Of a stretch of DNA of 64,000 nt, positions 24,393 through 35,437 are shown one piece after another. The stretch is from Rotaria sordida (taxonomy: Eukaryota; Rotifera; Eurotatoria; Philodinida; Philodinidae), in contig CAJNOL010001115.1 in the NCBI GenBank assembly GCA_905250125.1, positions 16,186 to 80,185 on the forward strand, read 5' to 3'. The first letter of the stretch is position 1; each line of letters starts with the position of its first letter. Both the position numbers and the translations under genes were made by a program. The notes beneath the pieces are model-generated. The model had not been told where the DNA came from and did not search any database. It saw nothing but the letters and a program-made list of their open reading frames with translations.

Positions 24393-24743
24393 AATACTCA
24401 GTTGTCATCTAAGACATTGACGAGGAAAGAATAAAAAATAAACTTTATTACTGATTGTTATATTGATGTACATAAAGAAAACTTTTAGAACTATCAATAG
24501 TTTTAAAGTTCGAATTTATGGTTTAATAATTCAAATGTATAACTGATTCTTTCTACTATTGATTCATCAGCTTTATTGCAAAAACCAATCTTCCATATTT
24601 GGAAAATTTTGAAATATTGTAATTGCTAACTTTTAAATTAGATAATTCTAAAAGTTTTTTTTCTATGCATTGCAGTGTGATATCATGAATAAAATTTGTT
24701 CCGATTTTTCTCTCATCATTGTCTTAGATGAGAATTGAGTATT
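24393..24743. repeat. Small foldback element
   Basis: The left end AATACTCAGTTGTCATCTAA (from 24393) pairs with the reverse complement of TTAGATGAGAATTGAGTATT (ending 24743). Inner segments AAAACTTTTAGAA on the left (about 24479) and TTCTAAAAGTTTT on the right (about 24647) also pair. Arms are about 125 bp with gaps and the spacer about 100 bp. No coding content. Confidence 0.65.
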
Positions 24744-25642
24744 ACATGTAGGTGACTTTTTATTTATTCTGTTACTTAATGACAGATTTGTTTTTCTTTA
24801 GTAAAATTAATAATGATATCTCAAAGCAATATTTATGTATATTATCTGTATAAAAAAGTCAAACACTCTTCTTTCGTCAACAACAATCTTGAGCCTGTTT
24901 AATTGTATTGCAATGTATAGACATTGCAAATTTTTATTAAGTAATCATTTATATGTGATCTTATATATATATATCAATTTATATCCTAGATAATGTATTT
25001 AATCTTAATCAGACTTTAATCATGAAAAAATATTTCTCATATATGAATCCATCTGTTGTACTTAATAAGGCGTAATATTTCATCGGATATCGGTTTTGAT
25101 TCTGCTTTGCTTCATTTAATAAACAAATTAAAGAAAATATATGACTTTATCAATTATTTCAGTGAAAAGAAACGATAGGAAAATGAAAACAGATTATATC
25201 AACAAATGCTTGAGTCTTCTCAAAGAAGATATCTATTAAGTGAAACAATAAATATTAACACACTAGAAATAGATATTATATTGTGAGTTTTACTTTGTTG
25301 AAGTTTGAATGAAAAAGAATTTATAAATTACAATTGTGTTAAAATTTCAATATTTTTGAAGAATGTCCAACAAATTGAAATCTAATCCTTGTACTGAGAA
25401 AACAACTTTCAGAAAAACTATACAAAATAAATAAAGTATAGCTTCAACTTAAAATTAAAAGAAATAAGGATTTTCTTTTTTTTTTGTCTTTTGAAATAGA
25501 AGAGATAGGATTGGATGAGATATTCAACAAAAGTGTCAGTAAAAAAAAACTGAAGAAAAAAAAGAATATATAAGAACATCAGTCAGTGCAAGAAACTGTT
25601 TGTCATAGACATTATATAGTTCATAGTATCAGTAAACATTGA
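24744..25642. promoter_or_regulatory. Upstream region of the GPCR gene
   Basis: About 900 bp of AT-rich sequence ahead of the receptor start. A TATATAG box-like motif at 25614-25620, about 25 bp before the ATG, is the only promoter-like element I can point to, and it is weak in such AT-rich DNA. Confidence 0.25.
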
Positions 25643-26783
25643 ATGGCTTCATGGTATCGACAAGAAGATGTACATCCTTACGAAACAGTTGAATTAATCG
25701 TAAGTGGCATTATTCCTATAATTCTTATTGTAATTGGGACTTTCGGTAATCTTATATCCATTGTCATTTTACTTAATCAACAAAATCGTGGAACATCAAC
25801 TAATATCTATTTGATATTTTTATGTCTTATGGATACGATATCACTTTATCAATGGAATTTAAATCATGTTATGTACACATTCACAAATGGTACAAAACAA
25901 ATATGGGGACAATCAGTGTTTCTTTGTAGATTGGGTCAATTTTTTGCTTTTTATACTTTACATACATCAGCTATGTTTCTTACTTTTGTACAACTTGATC
26001 GTGCTTGTTTATTACGTAGTAGATGGTATAAAAGAAAAATAGCTCAACCACGTATAGCATTAATACTTTGTGCTACTATTCTGATCGTTTTATTTATATT
26101 GAATGGATTTTTATTTGGATTAGGTTTTGAATATTCTATCTATAATAATAGTACTGGTATAGACGAAACACTTATAGCATGCTATTATTCATTGAATCAA
26201 CAACTCAATGATTTCTTTCGTTTTCAATATGCATGGGTAAGTATGTAACTAAATGTACAGAATTAGTATTCAGTTTCTTGTATAGATTCATCTCGTAGTC
26301 ATGTATATTCTACCATTTGCTGTCATTATTGTTTGTACATTGCTCATAATGAAAAAGCTAATTGTTAAACAAACATTTACAAATAATCAATTAGCAATTA
26401 ATGCTCAACGTAATCGCCGTATTTCACTTATGTTGTTATTTATGTGCTTGGCTTATGTTGTTTGTACTTTACCTAATCGTCTTTGTTTTTCACTTTTTGA
26501 GAATCAGATTGTTGGTTATGATTATACAGATACAATATTTCTTGCTACGAATACATTAATGTATACAAGAAATGCATTGAATGCATTTTTTCTTTATATA
26601 TCTGTATACGGTTTTCGACGAGATGTTCGTCAATTGATATTGACATATTGGGGAAAATTAACAAACAAAGGTGATCTTCATGAGAACAACGGCAATCAAC
26701 ATGTCGGCACAATGGCGACGTTGCGCGAACCAGTTAGAAGGACAATTACTACAACGCCAATCAAAAAAACTTCTCAATTATGA
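25643..26783 (+). CDS. Rhodopsin-like (class A) G-protein-coupled receptor, peptide/FMRFamide-receptor style
   Basis: Two exons, 25643-26236 and 26286-26783, joined by a 49-bp phase-0 GT-AG intron, give 363 residues with seven hydrophobic segments. TM1 carries the class A GN signature (GTFGNLISIVILL). The end of TM3 reads QLDRACLL, a DRY-box variant with DR kept. A Cys just before TM3 (FLCRLG) and one in extracellular loop 2 (IACYYS) can form the usual disulphide. TM7 has NAFFLYISVYGFRRD instead of NPxxY. NGT and NNST are potential N-glycosylation sites in loops. The tail is short and basic. Ligand unknown; the layout resembles the FMRFamide-receptor-like families expanded in lophotrochozoans. 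The start is the first ATG after a long AT-rich leader. Two decayed relatives flank it. Confidence 0.88.
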
Positions 26784-27741
26784 ATGTGAATTTTGTTTCA
26801 TTAACTTATCTTTTGGACATTTTTCTCTCTTTTTGCAATATTCTGTAAAACTTTTTTTGAATTATTTGTAATATTATCGTGAATTTTAATATTATTGAAA
26901 TCTTACACTAGCCGTATATTTTTATCATTAAATTGTCTCGTTTAACAGACCATTTCTTTTGATTTGGGATGATATGTTCATCACGCAATGATAAACCACA
27001 AAACGACGTATTATTAGTAATTAACGTAGGACTCTGTATTCAGGATTACATGAGAAATGATAAAAATAAATTGGAATGTTAATGACATGTAGCCCAAGGT
27101 TAAGTGTCTTGACTGTGGATGATGATGATTGACGTGACAGGAATAGATATTAAGGTGCAAGGTCATACTTTTGACTACACTTCTGTTTTTGATCTGCGGC
27201 AAGTTTTTTTTTCTATTATAAATACAAAGAGAAAGGAATCAAATATTCAATGAGCAATATTAATTTCTATATAGTTCTTTTTTAGAATGATGCTATAGAA
27301 ACCTAATATTAATCCTAACATGTAAATAATAATTGGAAAGAGTATAGGCTACTCACTTCTGAAACACTATTAGGATAAAAATGATTAAAGGAGATAAGAA
27401 ATATTCTTTTTTTCAAATCAAATTTCCTTTTAGAACATTTTTTTAATATCATAATGAATGTAATCCACGGAGACAGAATGAGTTTTGATTGAAAAAAAAT
27501 CTTGTGCTATTAGGTTCAAAAAGTATTATAAAATAATAATTCATTTGAGTGAATACATTACTTATCTAGTTGTGTTAAACAGTAAGAGAATGTAAATGGC
27601 TTGATAAACTTGCCAACTTAATACAAGACTATGAAACGATCGAATCGATTCCAAGGTGAGATTGGTAACTCCAATTATATGACGTTCCAAATTCACTCTA
27701 ATTTCCCAAATTCGCTTCTAACTTCAGTTCGGTTTCAACTT
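26784..27741. other. Intergenic DNA
   Basis: About 960 bp of 3' flank of the GPCR gene. The minus-strand ORF at 27014-27202 is not recognisable. Nothing else supported. Confidence 0.45.
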
Positions 27742-28887
27742 CAACTATAAATTTTTTGGAAATCTTACTACATCTTTGATTGCAAAAAGTTATGCATAAA
27801 CCGATCTCATCTTAAAAGGTCGAATCCTTTTGCATTCACTTCCGTAATTGATGTTTCATTCTCGAATTTTCCTATTTTCACTTGACAAGTTGCCAAGTCA
27901 ACAAGAGTTTAATTGGAGTTAATAAAATGTATCAAGTCCAACTCCACGTTAACTGTACTGAGATTCCTTAACCATAATCTAGTGTCCTGCACGAGTATGA
28001 TTTTGACACCTAAACCCAACCCAAACAGCTGTGCCCAGTGCCTGATCGGATCCGGATCGAAACTAATCGACATTCGGCAGATACTTTCACAGTCATAGTG
28101 CAGCTATCAAACTTTTATTTTAAATAAAAGTATACTATTTAATTTCTTCCATAAACAGTAGCAAAAACCGAGATCATTTCAAATTCCATTAAAAAAACCC
28201 CTAGCGAATCAAGTGATTCAGGATTCATTTGATGTCTCTCTGCTTCTAAAATTCGATCGATTTCGCTAAGTATACGTTTGCTTGTTGCTGATAACGCTAA
28301 AATGAAATGCAGTGTTGATGTCAAAAGTCATAATTGTGAATGCATACATGAATGCTTTTTTCATCACGATAATATATATTCACCTTTTTGATAGTTCATT
28401 TTCTTTTCTATGTATTCAATTACTTCATCATACAGTTCCTTATCATCTGCTGATAAACTTTCACTGAAAATAAATTCTTTTAGTAAAACAATATCGTTTT
28501 CCATTTTTGTAACCTGCTCTCAAGTACAATAACTTACTTGGTCATGATCGAACCGATTGTCATCCCTATGCTTTTATATGAATGAGCAGTTTGAAAAAGT
28601 AGAAATATTTTGAAACGTCGAGATCTCATATATTGCCGGATCGGGTGTCAGGTATGATCTCAAATTTGGACCTGATCCGGCTATTTTTTTCATATCCGGT
28701 ATCCAACCGAATTGCAGGACACTATCCCAATCAAATATCAACTGCAACTCTTCAATTATTTTTGTCACTTCACTTCAATTTCGATTAAAGTTTACAAACT
28801 CTACCACATTATTTGCAAATTACAGCAGCAACTCTTGTAAAAAGACCGTCAACTCTACAGTTAACTGCAGCTCATAGTTGAAGTTGT
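27742..28887. mobile_element. Foldback-like structure enclosing a small spliced gene
   Basis: Three ordered inverted pairs flank a gene. CAACTTCAACTATAA (from 27742) pairs with CATAGTTGAAGTTG (from 28872). GTTAACTGTA (about 27949) pairs with TACAGTTAAC (about 28854). The exact 12-mer TAGTGTCCTGCA (27980-27991) pairs with TGCAGGACACTA (28713-28724). The order mirrors on the two sides, as expected of decayed terminal inverted repeats. An inner hairpin of GCCGGATC type lies at about 28636-28683. No clear target duplication was found. Confidence 0.5.
28139..28504 (-). CDS. Small two-exon protein, function unknown
   Basis: Exon 1 is 28504-28384 and exon 2 is 28296-28139. An 87-bp GT-AG intron splits a codon in phase, giving 92 residues. 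It starts MENDIVLLKEFIFSESLS, has an acidic/basic helical middle (DEVIEYIEKKMNYQK) and ends VFATVYGRN. Both exons are open only when spliced, and the donor (GTGAAT) and acceptor (TTTTAG) are ordinary for this genome, so it looks like a real gene, not a chance ORF. No signal peptide, membrane segment or known motif is seen. It sits inside a foldback-like structure and may be a captured host gene or a passenger of that element. Confidence 0.5.
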
Positions 28888-28895
28888 TCATCTTT

Positions 28896-30067
28896 GATTC
28901 TAAGTGGCATAATTTATGTTGTTTTTATCGTTGTTGGTACATTTGACAAGTTTCGATGTGTTATTATTTTATTCAAAAAAGAAAACCATCGAACATTAAC
29001 TAACATTTCTCTATATAATGGATATACTTTCATTTGACCATTGGAATTTAATTTATGTAGCTTACGTGTTTACATGATAACAATAAGAAATCACAAATAG
29101 AACGTGATTTCACAGTAAATCCCATCAATTTTTAGCTTTTTTTTACTCCATGCATCAACCATGTTTCTCACTTTAGTATTACTTGATTTAGTGTGTAATT
29201 TATTTAGTCGATCGTATCAATGAAAAATGGTTCGCACTCATATAGTATTGATATTTTTTATTATTATTTGGATTGGATGTTGAAATATCAATATATGATA
29301 TGACATTCAAGACCAACAGATGAAAGAATTACTTGCTTTTATAAAAGTGAATATATCATGATCTGACATCTATATGATCTAACCAGTCATCTTATCTATC
29401 ATTCCTTTATACCTATGTCATATTGTTTCTCTTATTTTTTTTTTCTTTTTCTTTGGTGAAATATGTGTTGTTGTTATACACAGTTAAATACAATTTAGAA
29501 TATAAATATAAAGGTTGCTATCTTCTTTTATCGTGTCCATTTCTTTCTAGACTACCGAAAGAGGAATACAACTATAATAGAATGTGTATGAGTAAGAGTA
29601 AAGAAAAAACTGAAGATGAATGAAAATGAAGTTTGTTTTTATTAATTCACCTTACTTTGATCTATTTTATACTATGTACTCCCATGTTTTTATATACGAT
29701 GCTAATCGTGAAAAAGTTGATAATTAGAGTAATATCAAACAATTAACGATTAGCAAATAATGACCAACGTAATCATCTTATTTCAATAAGACTTGTAGTC
29801 ACTAGGTATTTAATATATGTGAGTCTTACTTTACCAAACGATTTTAATTTTTAAATTCTTGTTAATCAATTCATTGGTCATAAATATACAGATACAATAT
29901 TGTTTACTGCAAATACATGAACGCTTTTTTTTGCTATATATATGTGTATCTGAATTTCAATGAGATGTACATTGATCAATACTAATATGCTAAAGAAAGC
30001 TAAGAAAGTGATTTTCTTCCACGAGAAAATCAATCGAGAAGAACATTCGGTGCAATGGCAATGATTC
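28896..30067 (+). pseudogene. Decayed GPCR paralogue
   Basis: DNA runs parallel to the intact receptor at 25643-26783 along most of its length. Recognisable blocks in order: TM1 (TAAGTGGCAT at 28901), TM2 (CATTGGAATTTAAT near 29038), TM3 (ATGTTTCTCACTTTAGTA near 29161), TM5 (near 29672), the block before TM6 (GACCAACGTAATC near 29762), TM7 (AATATACAGATACAAT near 29883) and the tail (GGTGCAATGGCAATG near 30049). Many stops and frameshifts occur throughout, and 29395-29650 is diverged or inserted sequence. It is a dead tandem duplicate. Confidence 0.72.
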
Positions 30068-31091
30068 ATTGATCAAGTCAAAACGATGACATAATGTAAC
30101 TATGAGTATCACTTTTCAACTATTATAAAGTAAATAATTTTATGGTTGAATGTGATACCAATGTTGTAACAAGTTTTTCATGAAATATCGTAACAAATTT
30201 CCTTGCTTTTGTATCAGTTATGATTGACATATCTTCTTTTAGCATAAATTGTAAGTAAATTTGAAATTTTTTTGTCATCATAGCTTTTTTTTTTGTATAG
30301 CGGATCCATTTTTTATTTGTTTGTTAACATCAATTATCCTTCAGAAATATTCTTTTCAAAAATGAGATGATAAACATATTTTTTGTTAGATCTGCTCCCA
30401 TAAAAAAGTTATTCATTCATCATTTCGAATATATCTGTTCAATTTAAGATACATTCATAGTTTAAATTATCAAATACATCATCATCTACCAATTCTCATA
30501 TGTACGAACAATAATTCCACAAATCTAAATTCTTTAAAACTGCTAATTCTACCATTTTTCATGATTACCTGTATTTTATGTTGTATCATATGAATTCAAA
30601 CAATCTATAACAATAGTATGTGCAGTATGTGGTAGATATGATTTCAAAACTAATTTGAATATTCTATGTTATTCAGAAGCTCAATAGATATGTAAAAGTC
30701 AATAACGAATTTCGCGTAATATTAATTCATTATCATATTCATACATATCTGTATCAAGTGTTGATACAAAATGTGTGTAGTAAATTGTTTTAAGTTTTTA
30801 CTAAATGGTTATGATACACAATACAAGCAGCAGCTTTCAGAGCTTATTTTTTTGGGAGTTTATTGGGATTTTTAAAATAAACTCTGATATCTATTACTGT
30901 TTCGAAATTTATTAGAACTTGAGGATGTGGATGTGGATGTTTTATATAATAAGTCCATTGAAAGAATAATATATTCGGAATTGATCCGACAAGATATATT
31001 TATTGGGTATTATGTGGCAGGATTTATAATAGGAATCTTTTTATGACATATTAATCGAGAGAAAGTTCTGAGTAATAAACAAATGGTGAAT

Positions 31092-31162
31092 CGAGTAAGG
31101 ATTCAAACCTTAGATGTATGAACTGAGAAGTCATCGCTCTAATCACTGCGCTATCTGGTATT
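31092..31162 (-). repeat. tRNA-derived sequence (SINE head or tRNA pseudogene)
   Basis: The minus strand has a pol III A-box-like TAGCGCAGTGATTAGAGCG and a B box GGTTTGAATCC (plus 31099-31109) at tRNA spacing. The T arm folds (TAAGG / CCTTA) around a seven-base loop TTTGAAT. The anticodon arm is four of five pairs with loop TTCTCAG (anticodon CTC, Glu). The acceptor strands do not pair, so it is not a working tRNA. A tRNA-derived SINE or a dead tRNA gene fits. Confidence 0.6.
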
Positions 31163-33872
31163 GCTCGTTAGTTCTAAAAATTTTAGAACAGCGATTACCG
31201 ACATAAATCGATCTTGCTATGTTTAGAACGTATTCGCTGAGGAATCAATTCATATTAGGACGTTATGTACAGGAGAATGCCAATGGAGATATATATATTT
31301 TGAATAGAGCCGCTGGGAGAAAAATGATCCGCTGAAAAATTATTTGATGTTAAAGAGTTTGTATGATAACTCCTATGATACAATTATATTTTATGTATAA
31401 ACCCATTGGAAAAGAAACGTAATATACGATATAGAAAAAAATATTCCTCCAAACTTGTGCTTTTTTTTTTCAATTGGTTATCATGTCATGCAACTAGAAT
31501 CAGTAATGTAAAGTGTCATATTTAAATCAGATTAAAAAAAAATATTAAATTTATATGTGATATATATTTACCGCATGCCATTTCAATATTACGGTCGTGT
31601 TAGATGTGTAACATGTTGTTATATATAAGAAGTTTATTTATGAAATTACATAGAGTCTCTTCACATAAAACAGCAGATATAGCAGATGTTAATCAAAAGA
31701 TAGAATACAACAACAGGCAACATAATACAATTGCAAAAATACATGATCAATGAACTAAGAAAGGAAAAAACAAACAAAAAAGAATAGGAAATATACCTGA
31801 TTGAGAACAAGAAAAGAAAAAGAAAATAGTAAGAAAAATATTTCAACAGAAAGAAGAAGAATGAAAGAGATAGATACAGTTAACACTGTATATGTAATAT
31901 TTACAACAATTCTTTCGTATGATACGTCTTTAGTAAGTGCTATAATAGACATATCTAGGATTATGGTAATGAGGATAATCATGTGATCAAGATACATCTG
32001 TTGAAATCTTTTAGAGATCGTATTAACTCCTTTTTGGCCGTTTTCTAATGAGAATTATTGAAAACAAAAGAAAAGACAATCGTCCTTAGCATCTTCCTGT
32101 CTAAATTGAACACTGTTTCAATAATCAATATGTACAAATGTAATCAAAAATTTACTTTTGTTTTCTTATTTGCTGATAATATTAAATGTCAGCTTTTGAA
32201 GACTGAACATTCGAAGACTATAACTTATTTTTATCATGTTTTTATTTGATTGACCAAACAAATTCTTTATTACTAAAGGCGAATGATAATTCTATTATTC
32301 ACTAAATCGAATTTCTTTCAACATGTCTTTATATAATGTCAAAGAAATTAATGATTTCTCTTTTTGTTACTATTTTCGCCTTGAACAAAAGAACTTTTTA
32401 TTTCTATATTATGTATAGAGTTTTGATTGAAAACATCGAAAATGAAATTTGTATTAATATAAAACAAAAAATTTACTTTTGTCTTATAAAATTTAATACT
32501 AGAATAATTTTTCTTGATTTTATTGCACCTAAATTACAATTGGAAAAAAATGAATTTTTACATTTTACTCGTTTCCATTTAAACAAAGCTCAGCAATTAT
32601 TCTAACACTTCATAGCATGAAAAATTTATGTTTCATCATCAAGATTGTCGTAAAACTTTTACTTTTTTTTCACTTTTCATTGACATATTCTATAGTGTAT
32701 TAATTATATTTGAGGATTGTTCTAATACCTATTTTATTTATGAAATTAGAGAGTTTCATTTCTTAAATAAATGAATGAATGCAAATACGAAACCAGTAAT
32801 CATCTTTTTTTTTTGTTGCATATTGCATTTTTTCATTGATTTATTGCATGCATCATCTTTAATATAGTCATTCCGGTAGAAAAATGTCACCTTCCTAGTA
32901 AGTATGATGTCATATAAGATATTTCAAGCATACTAACTTTCTCTTTTTCATTAAGAAATTAGCTAGTCAACTGCATATGCTCTCTTATGGAAAAAGTTTT
33001 TTTTTCTATTCCATATTTCTGATTAATTCCGAGATTGTTTCATGTCATATAAAAATAGATAATGGTAAATATTTTTTCTACAATTTAAAGAGTCGAATCA
33101 AATATATAACGTTTAAGATTTTGTTCAGAATAAAAAAACCATGAAAATTAGGTTAATAACATTCTAGATTGATTAATTATCAACAGAAATAAAACAAAAA
33201 CAAAAAAGAAAGAAGGAAATTTATTCATATTCATGAATGAGTAAGAATTATAGGTTTGTTTTACTGGCACTTATTCAATGTCATTTTTTTTATTGACTTC
33301 GTACACATAGAAGATAGAAAGAAAAACTAATCGACTTGCATTCCAAATTTACTTTCCTTATCGTACAATCGAAAATGTCAGAACTCTATTGACCATGCTT
33401 ACGATAATTTAGTTGAGATACAATAAAAATTACATAGAATTATTTTATGCAGATGGTTTTTCTTTTTTATTTGTTTTTTTCTTTCTACGCTTTCTTTCAA
33501 CTTGTTCCCGGCAACTGAAACATCTTTCGGTTGGAGAAAGACTTGTTGTTGTCAATGGCATGATGCAATTATGAATAAAATGAACGTTTGTAACGCAAAG
33601 GAATAACAATTGAGCACTGATTTCTTTTTATTGTAACGAAATAGTAAGGAAAACTATCATCTATATTCTTATTCGTTATTTGCATTATAAAAGAAAAGAA
33701 AGAAACGTGCGAAAACTCACGGTGAATGTATTTATTTTTTTTCATTTGCTTTTATTCTTCTATACTAATTCATTGGTAATGAAGTAGTAGAAAGATAATA
33801 ATGAACTAATTCTAACAACAATGTGTGTCTTCTGTCGGCGGAAGCATCATCTTTCTGGTAGAAATTTATTTA

Positions 33873-33902
33873 TGTGTGTGTATATATATATATATATATA
33901 TA
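33873..33902. repeat. TG/TA microsatellite
   Basis: A TGTGTGTG tract runs into about 26 bp of uninterrupted TA dinucleotides. Simple repeat. Confidence 0.85.
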
Positions 33903-35188
33903 CATTTATGTGAGTATGTGTGCGTGCCGACGCTTTTTTGCTTTATTTCTTAGCACAATCCTTCGTTCTCTCTCTATCTTGCTCTTCCTTTCTATTTCTA
34001 ACATTCAGTCCTTCGTCTTTACCATCTTGAAATAAGATGACAACAAAGACGACTATCATAATATTTTTCTTTTTAAAATTGTTCGTGTAAAGTTCTTACT
34101 CTATGTTCATTTCTTAATTATTACTTTCTATAACATACCAGTAATATATTTATTTGAATATTCATTAATGAGAATAATGTATAATAATTATCTCTCGGTT
34201 GAATATCATTTCTTACCTTGATTTTATTGAATATAATTTCCATATTGAGATCCAATGATAAATTCATTGAGAAATCTATTCTTCTCTGTTAGTTTTCTGC
34301 TTTTCTGGAATATATATATATATCTGTCATTCATCGATTCAATTATATCGCTAAGATAGCTGTATGTAAGACGAATTATAAGGTACTTACTTCTCCTTTT
34401 TTTCTTGTACTGTGAATATTGTTTATAAGTTGTTAATAGAAAACGTAAGTATCGACATCGAATTTGTCTATTACTATTCTATAATTAGATATTTGTAATT
34501 TAGTTCTCGATAACTATCATTTCCATTCTCCAGGGTAAATTTTAAATTTCATAGTCTTAACTATAGATAGAAAAGGAGAGAACTGTTAGCGATGAAATGC
34601 ATGTAAGTTGTGATTAAGTATAACCTTCTTGTTTTTAATTATTTACAAGACATATATATTTTGTTTCTTGGACATGAAGTATTAATATGCTTAGTTATTA
34701 AATGTTTTTGAGTGGATTCAATTTTTCTTTTGTAAGTTTATTCATCTGTTCGAACTAGCTGAAAATTTGTAATTATACCCGGAGGCTCATATCATCTTTT
34801 TTTTTTGGGGTTGTCCGTTTATCTTTCTTTTTTTTTCTCTTGTGTATGCTCTTGTCTTTCTCAATACTACAAAAAAAAACTTGCTTTCTGAGTATCTAAG
34901 TCTTTTGTGATAATGTGATGGGACAAAGCACTTCCGTAGTACGGAAACGAAACAAACTCGTCTCGATATGAGTTCCAAAGAAGAAAAAAAAAAGAAGACA
35001 TCAGATGTCATTGAGAAACTACAACGATCTCGTGCCTTTTTCTTATTAGATAAATACGTCAAACGATTTATAATAGAGTTGTTGTTTTTTTTTTTTTTTT
35101 TTAGATGCTTATTTAGTCCATGAAATATATTCAATTTAATTTAGTATATAAATGTATTAATAAAATACTAAAAGCAATAACCAATTAA

Positions 35189-35437
35189 ATGAGTATACTG
35201 TTAGCCGGTGGTCGATCGGCAACGGCTCGCCGCTTTTCACAAGCTAATAGTAATGCAACAAATTGTCAAATACAATGGCCATCATCAGGTACAATGCGTC
35301 ATGAAAGTATAACGATTATGGGTCGACGTCGTGCACTCGATTTATATGGTACAAAAGATGTGCTCTTTACACATGAACAAATGAAACGAGCTAAACGATC
35401 ACTTGGTAGTACAGGAGGCATTAGTATATCTAGGTAG
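35189..35437 (+). CDS. Isolated coding exon with splice donor (partial gene, identity unknown)
   Basis: An open frame of about 81 codons starts MSILLAGGRSATARRFSQ and includes a basic IMGRRRALDLYGTKDV stretch and an EQMKRAKRSLGS stretch. Its composition is far from the AT-driven chance ORFs around it. Near its end it meets a tandem donor (GTAGGTAAGC, 35432-35441) ahead of the stop, so it reads as a first coding exon. The partner exon is unknown. The next gene downstream, Cav2, has its own ATG and 5' stop, but a phase-2 end here could join the second Cav2 exon (44287) as an alternative N-terminus. It could equally be an orphan of a rearranged gene. Confidence 0.45.
   Translation: MSILLAGGRSATARRFSQANSNATNCQIQWPSSGTMRHESITIMGRRRALDLYGTKDVLFTHEQMKRAKRSLGSTGGISISR

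Larger units (their letters stand above)
30068..35188. other. Long non-coding intergenic stretch
   Basis: About 5 kb of AT-rich DNA. Apart from the tRNA-like SINE (31092-31162) and an AT microsatellite (33873-33902) I see no gene. ORFs at 31661-31997 and 32336-32605 are low-complexity and unsupported. T-rich tracts near 35085-35102 precede the isolated exon at 35189. Confidence 0.45.

Noticed and set aside
27828-27845. T-arm-like AAAGGTCGAATCCTTT
   Set aside because: Lacks one T of the B box and has no A box or anticodon arm upstream.
32336-32605. 89-codon plus-strand ORF
   Set aside because: Ile/Phe/Lys/Asn-rich as expected of random AT-rich DNA; no motif.
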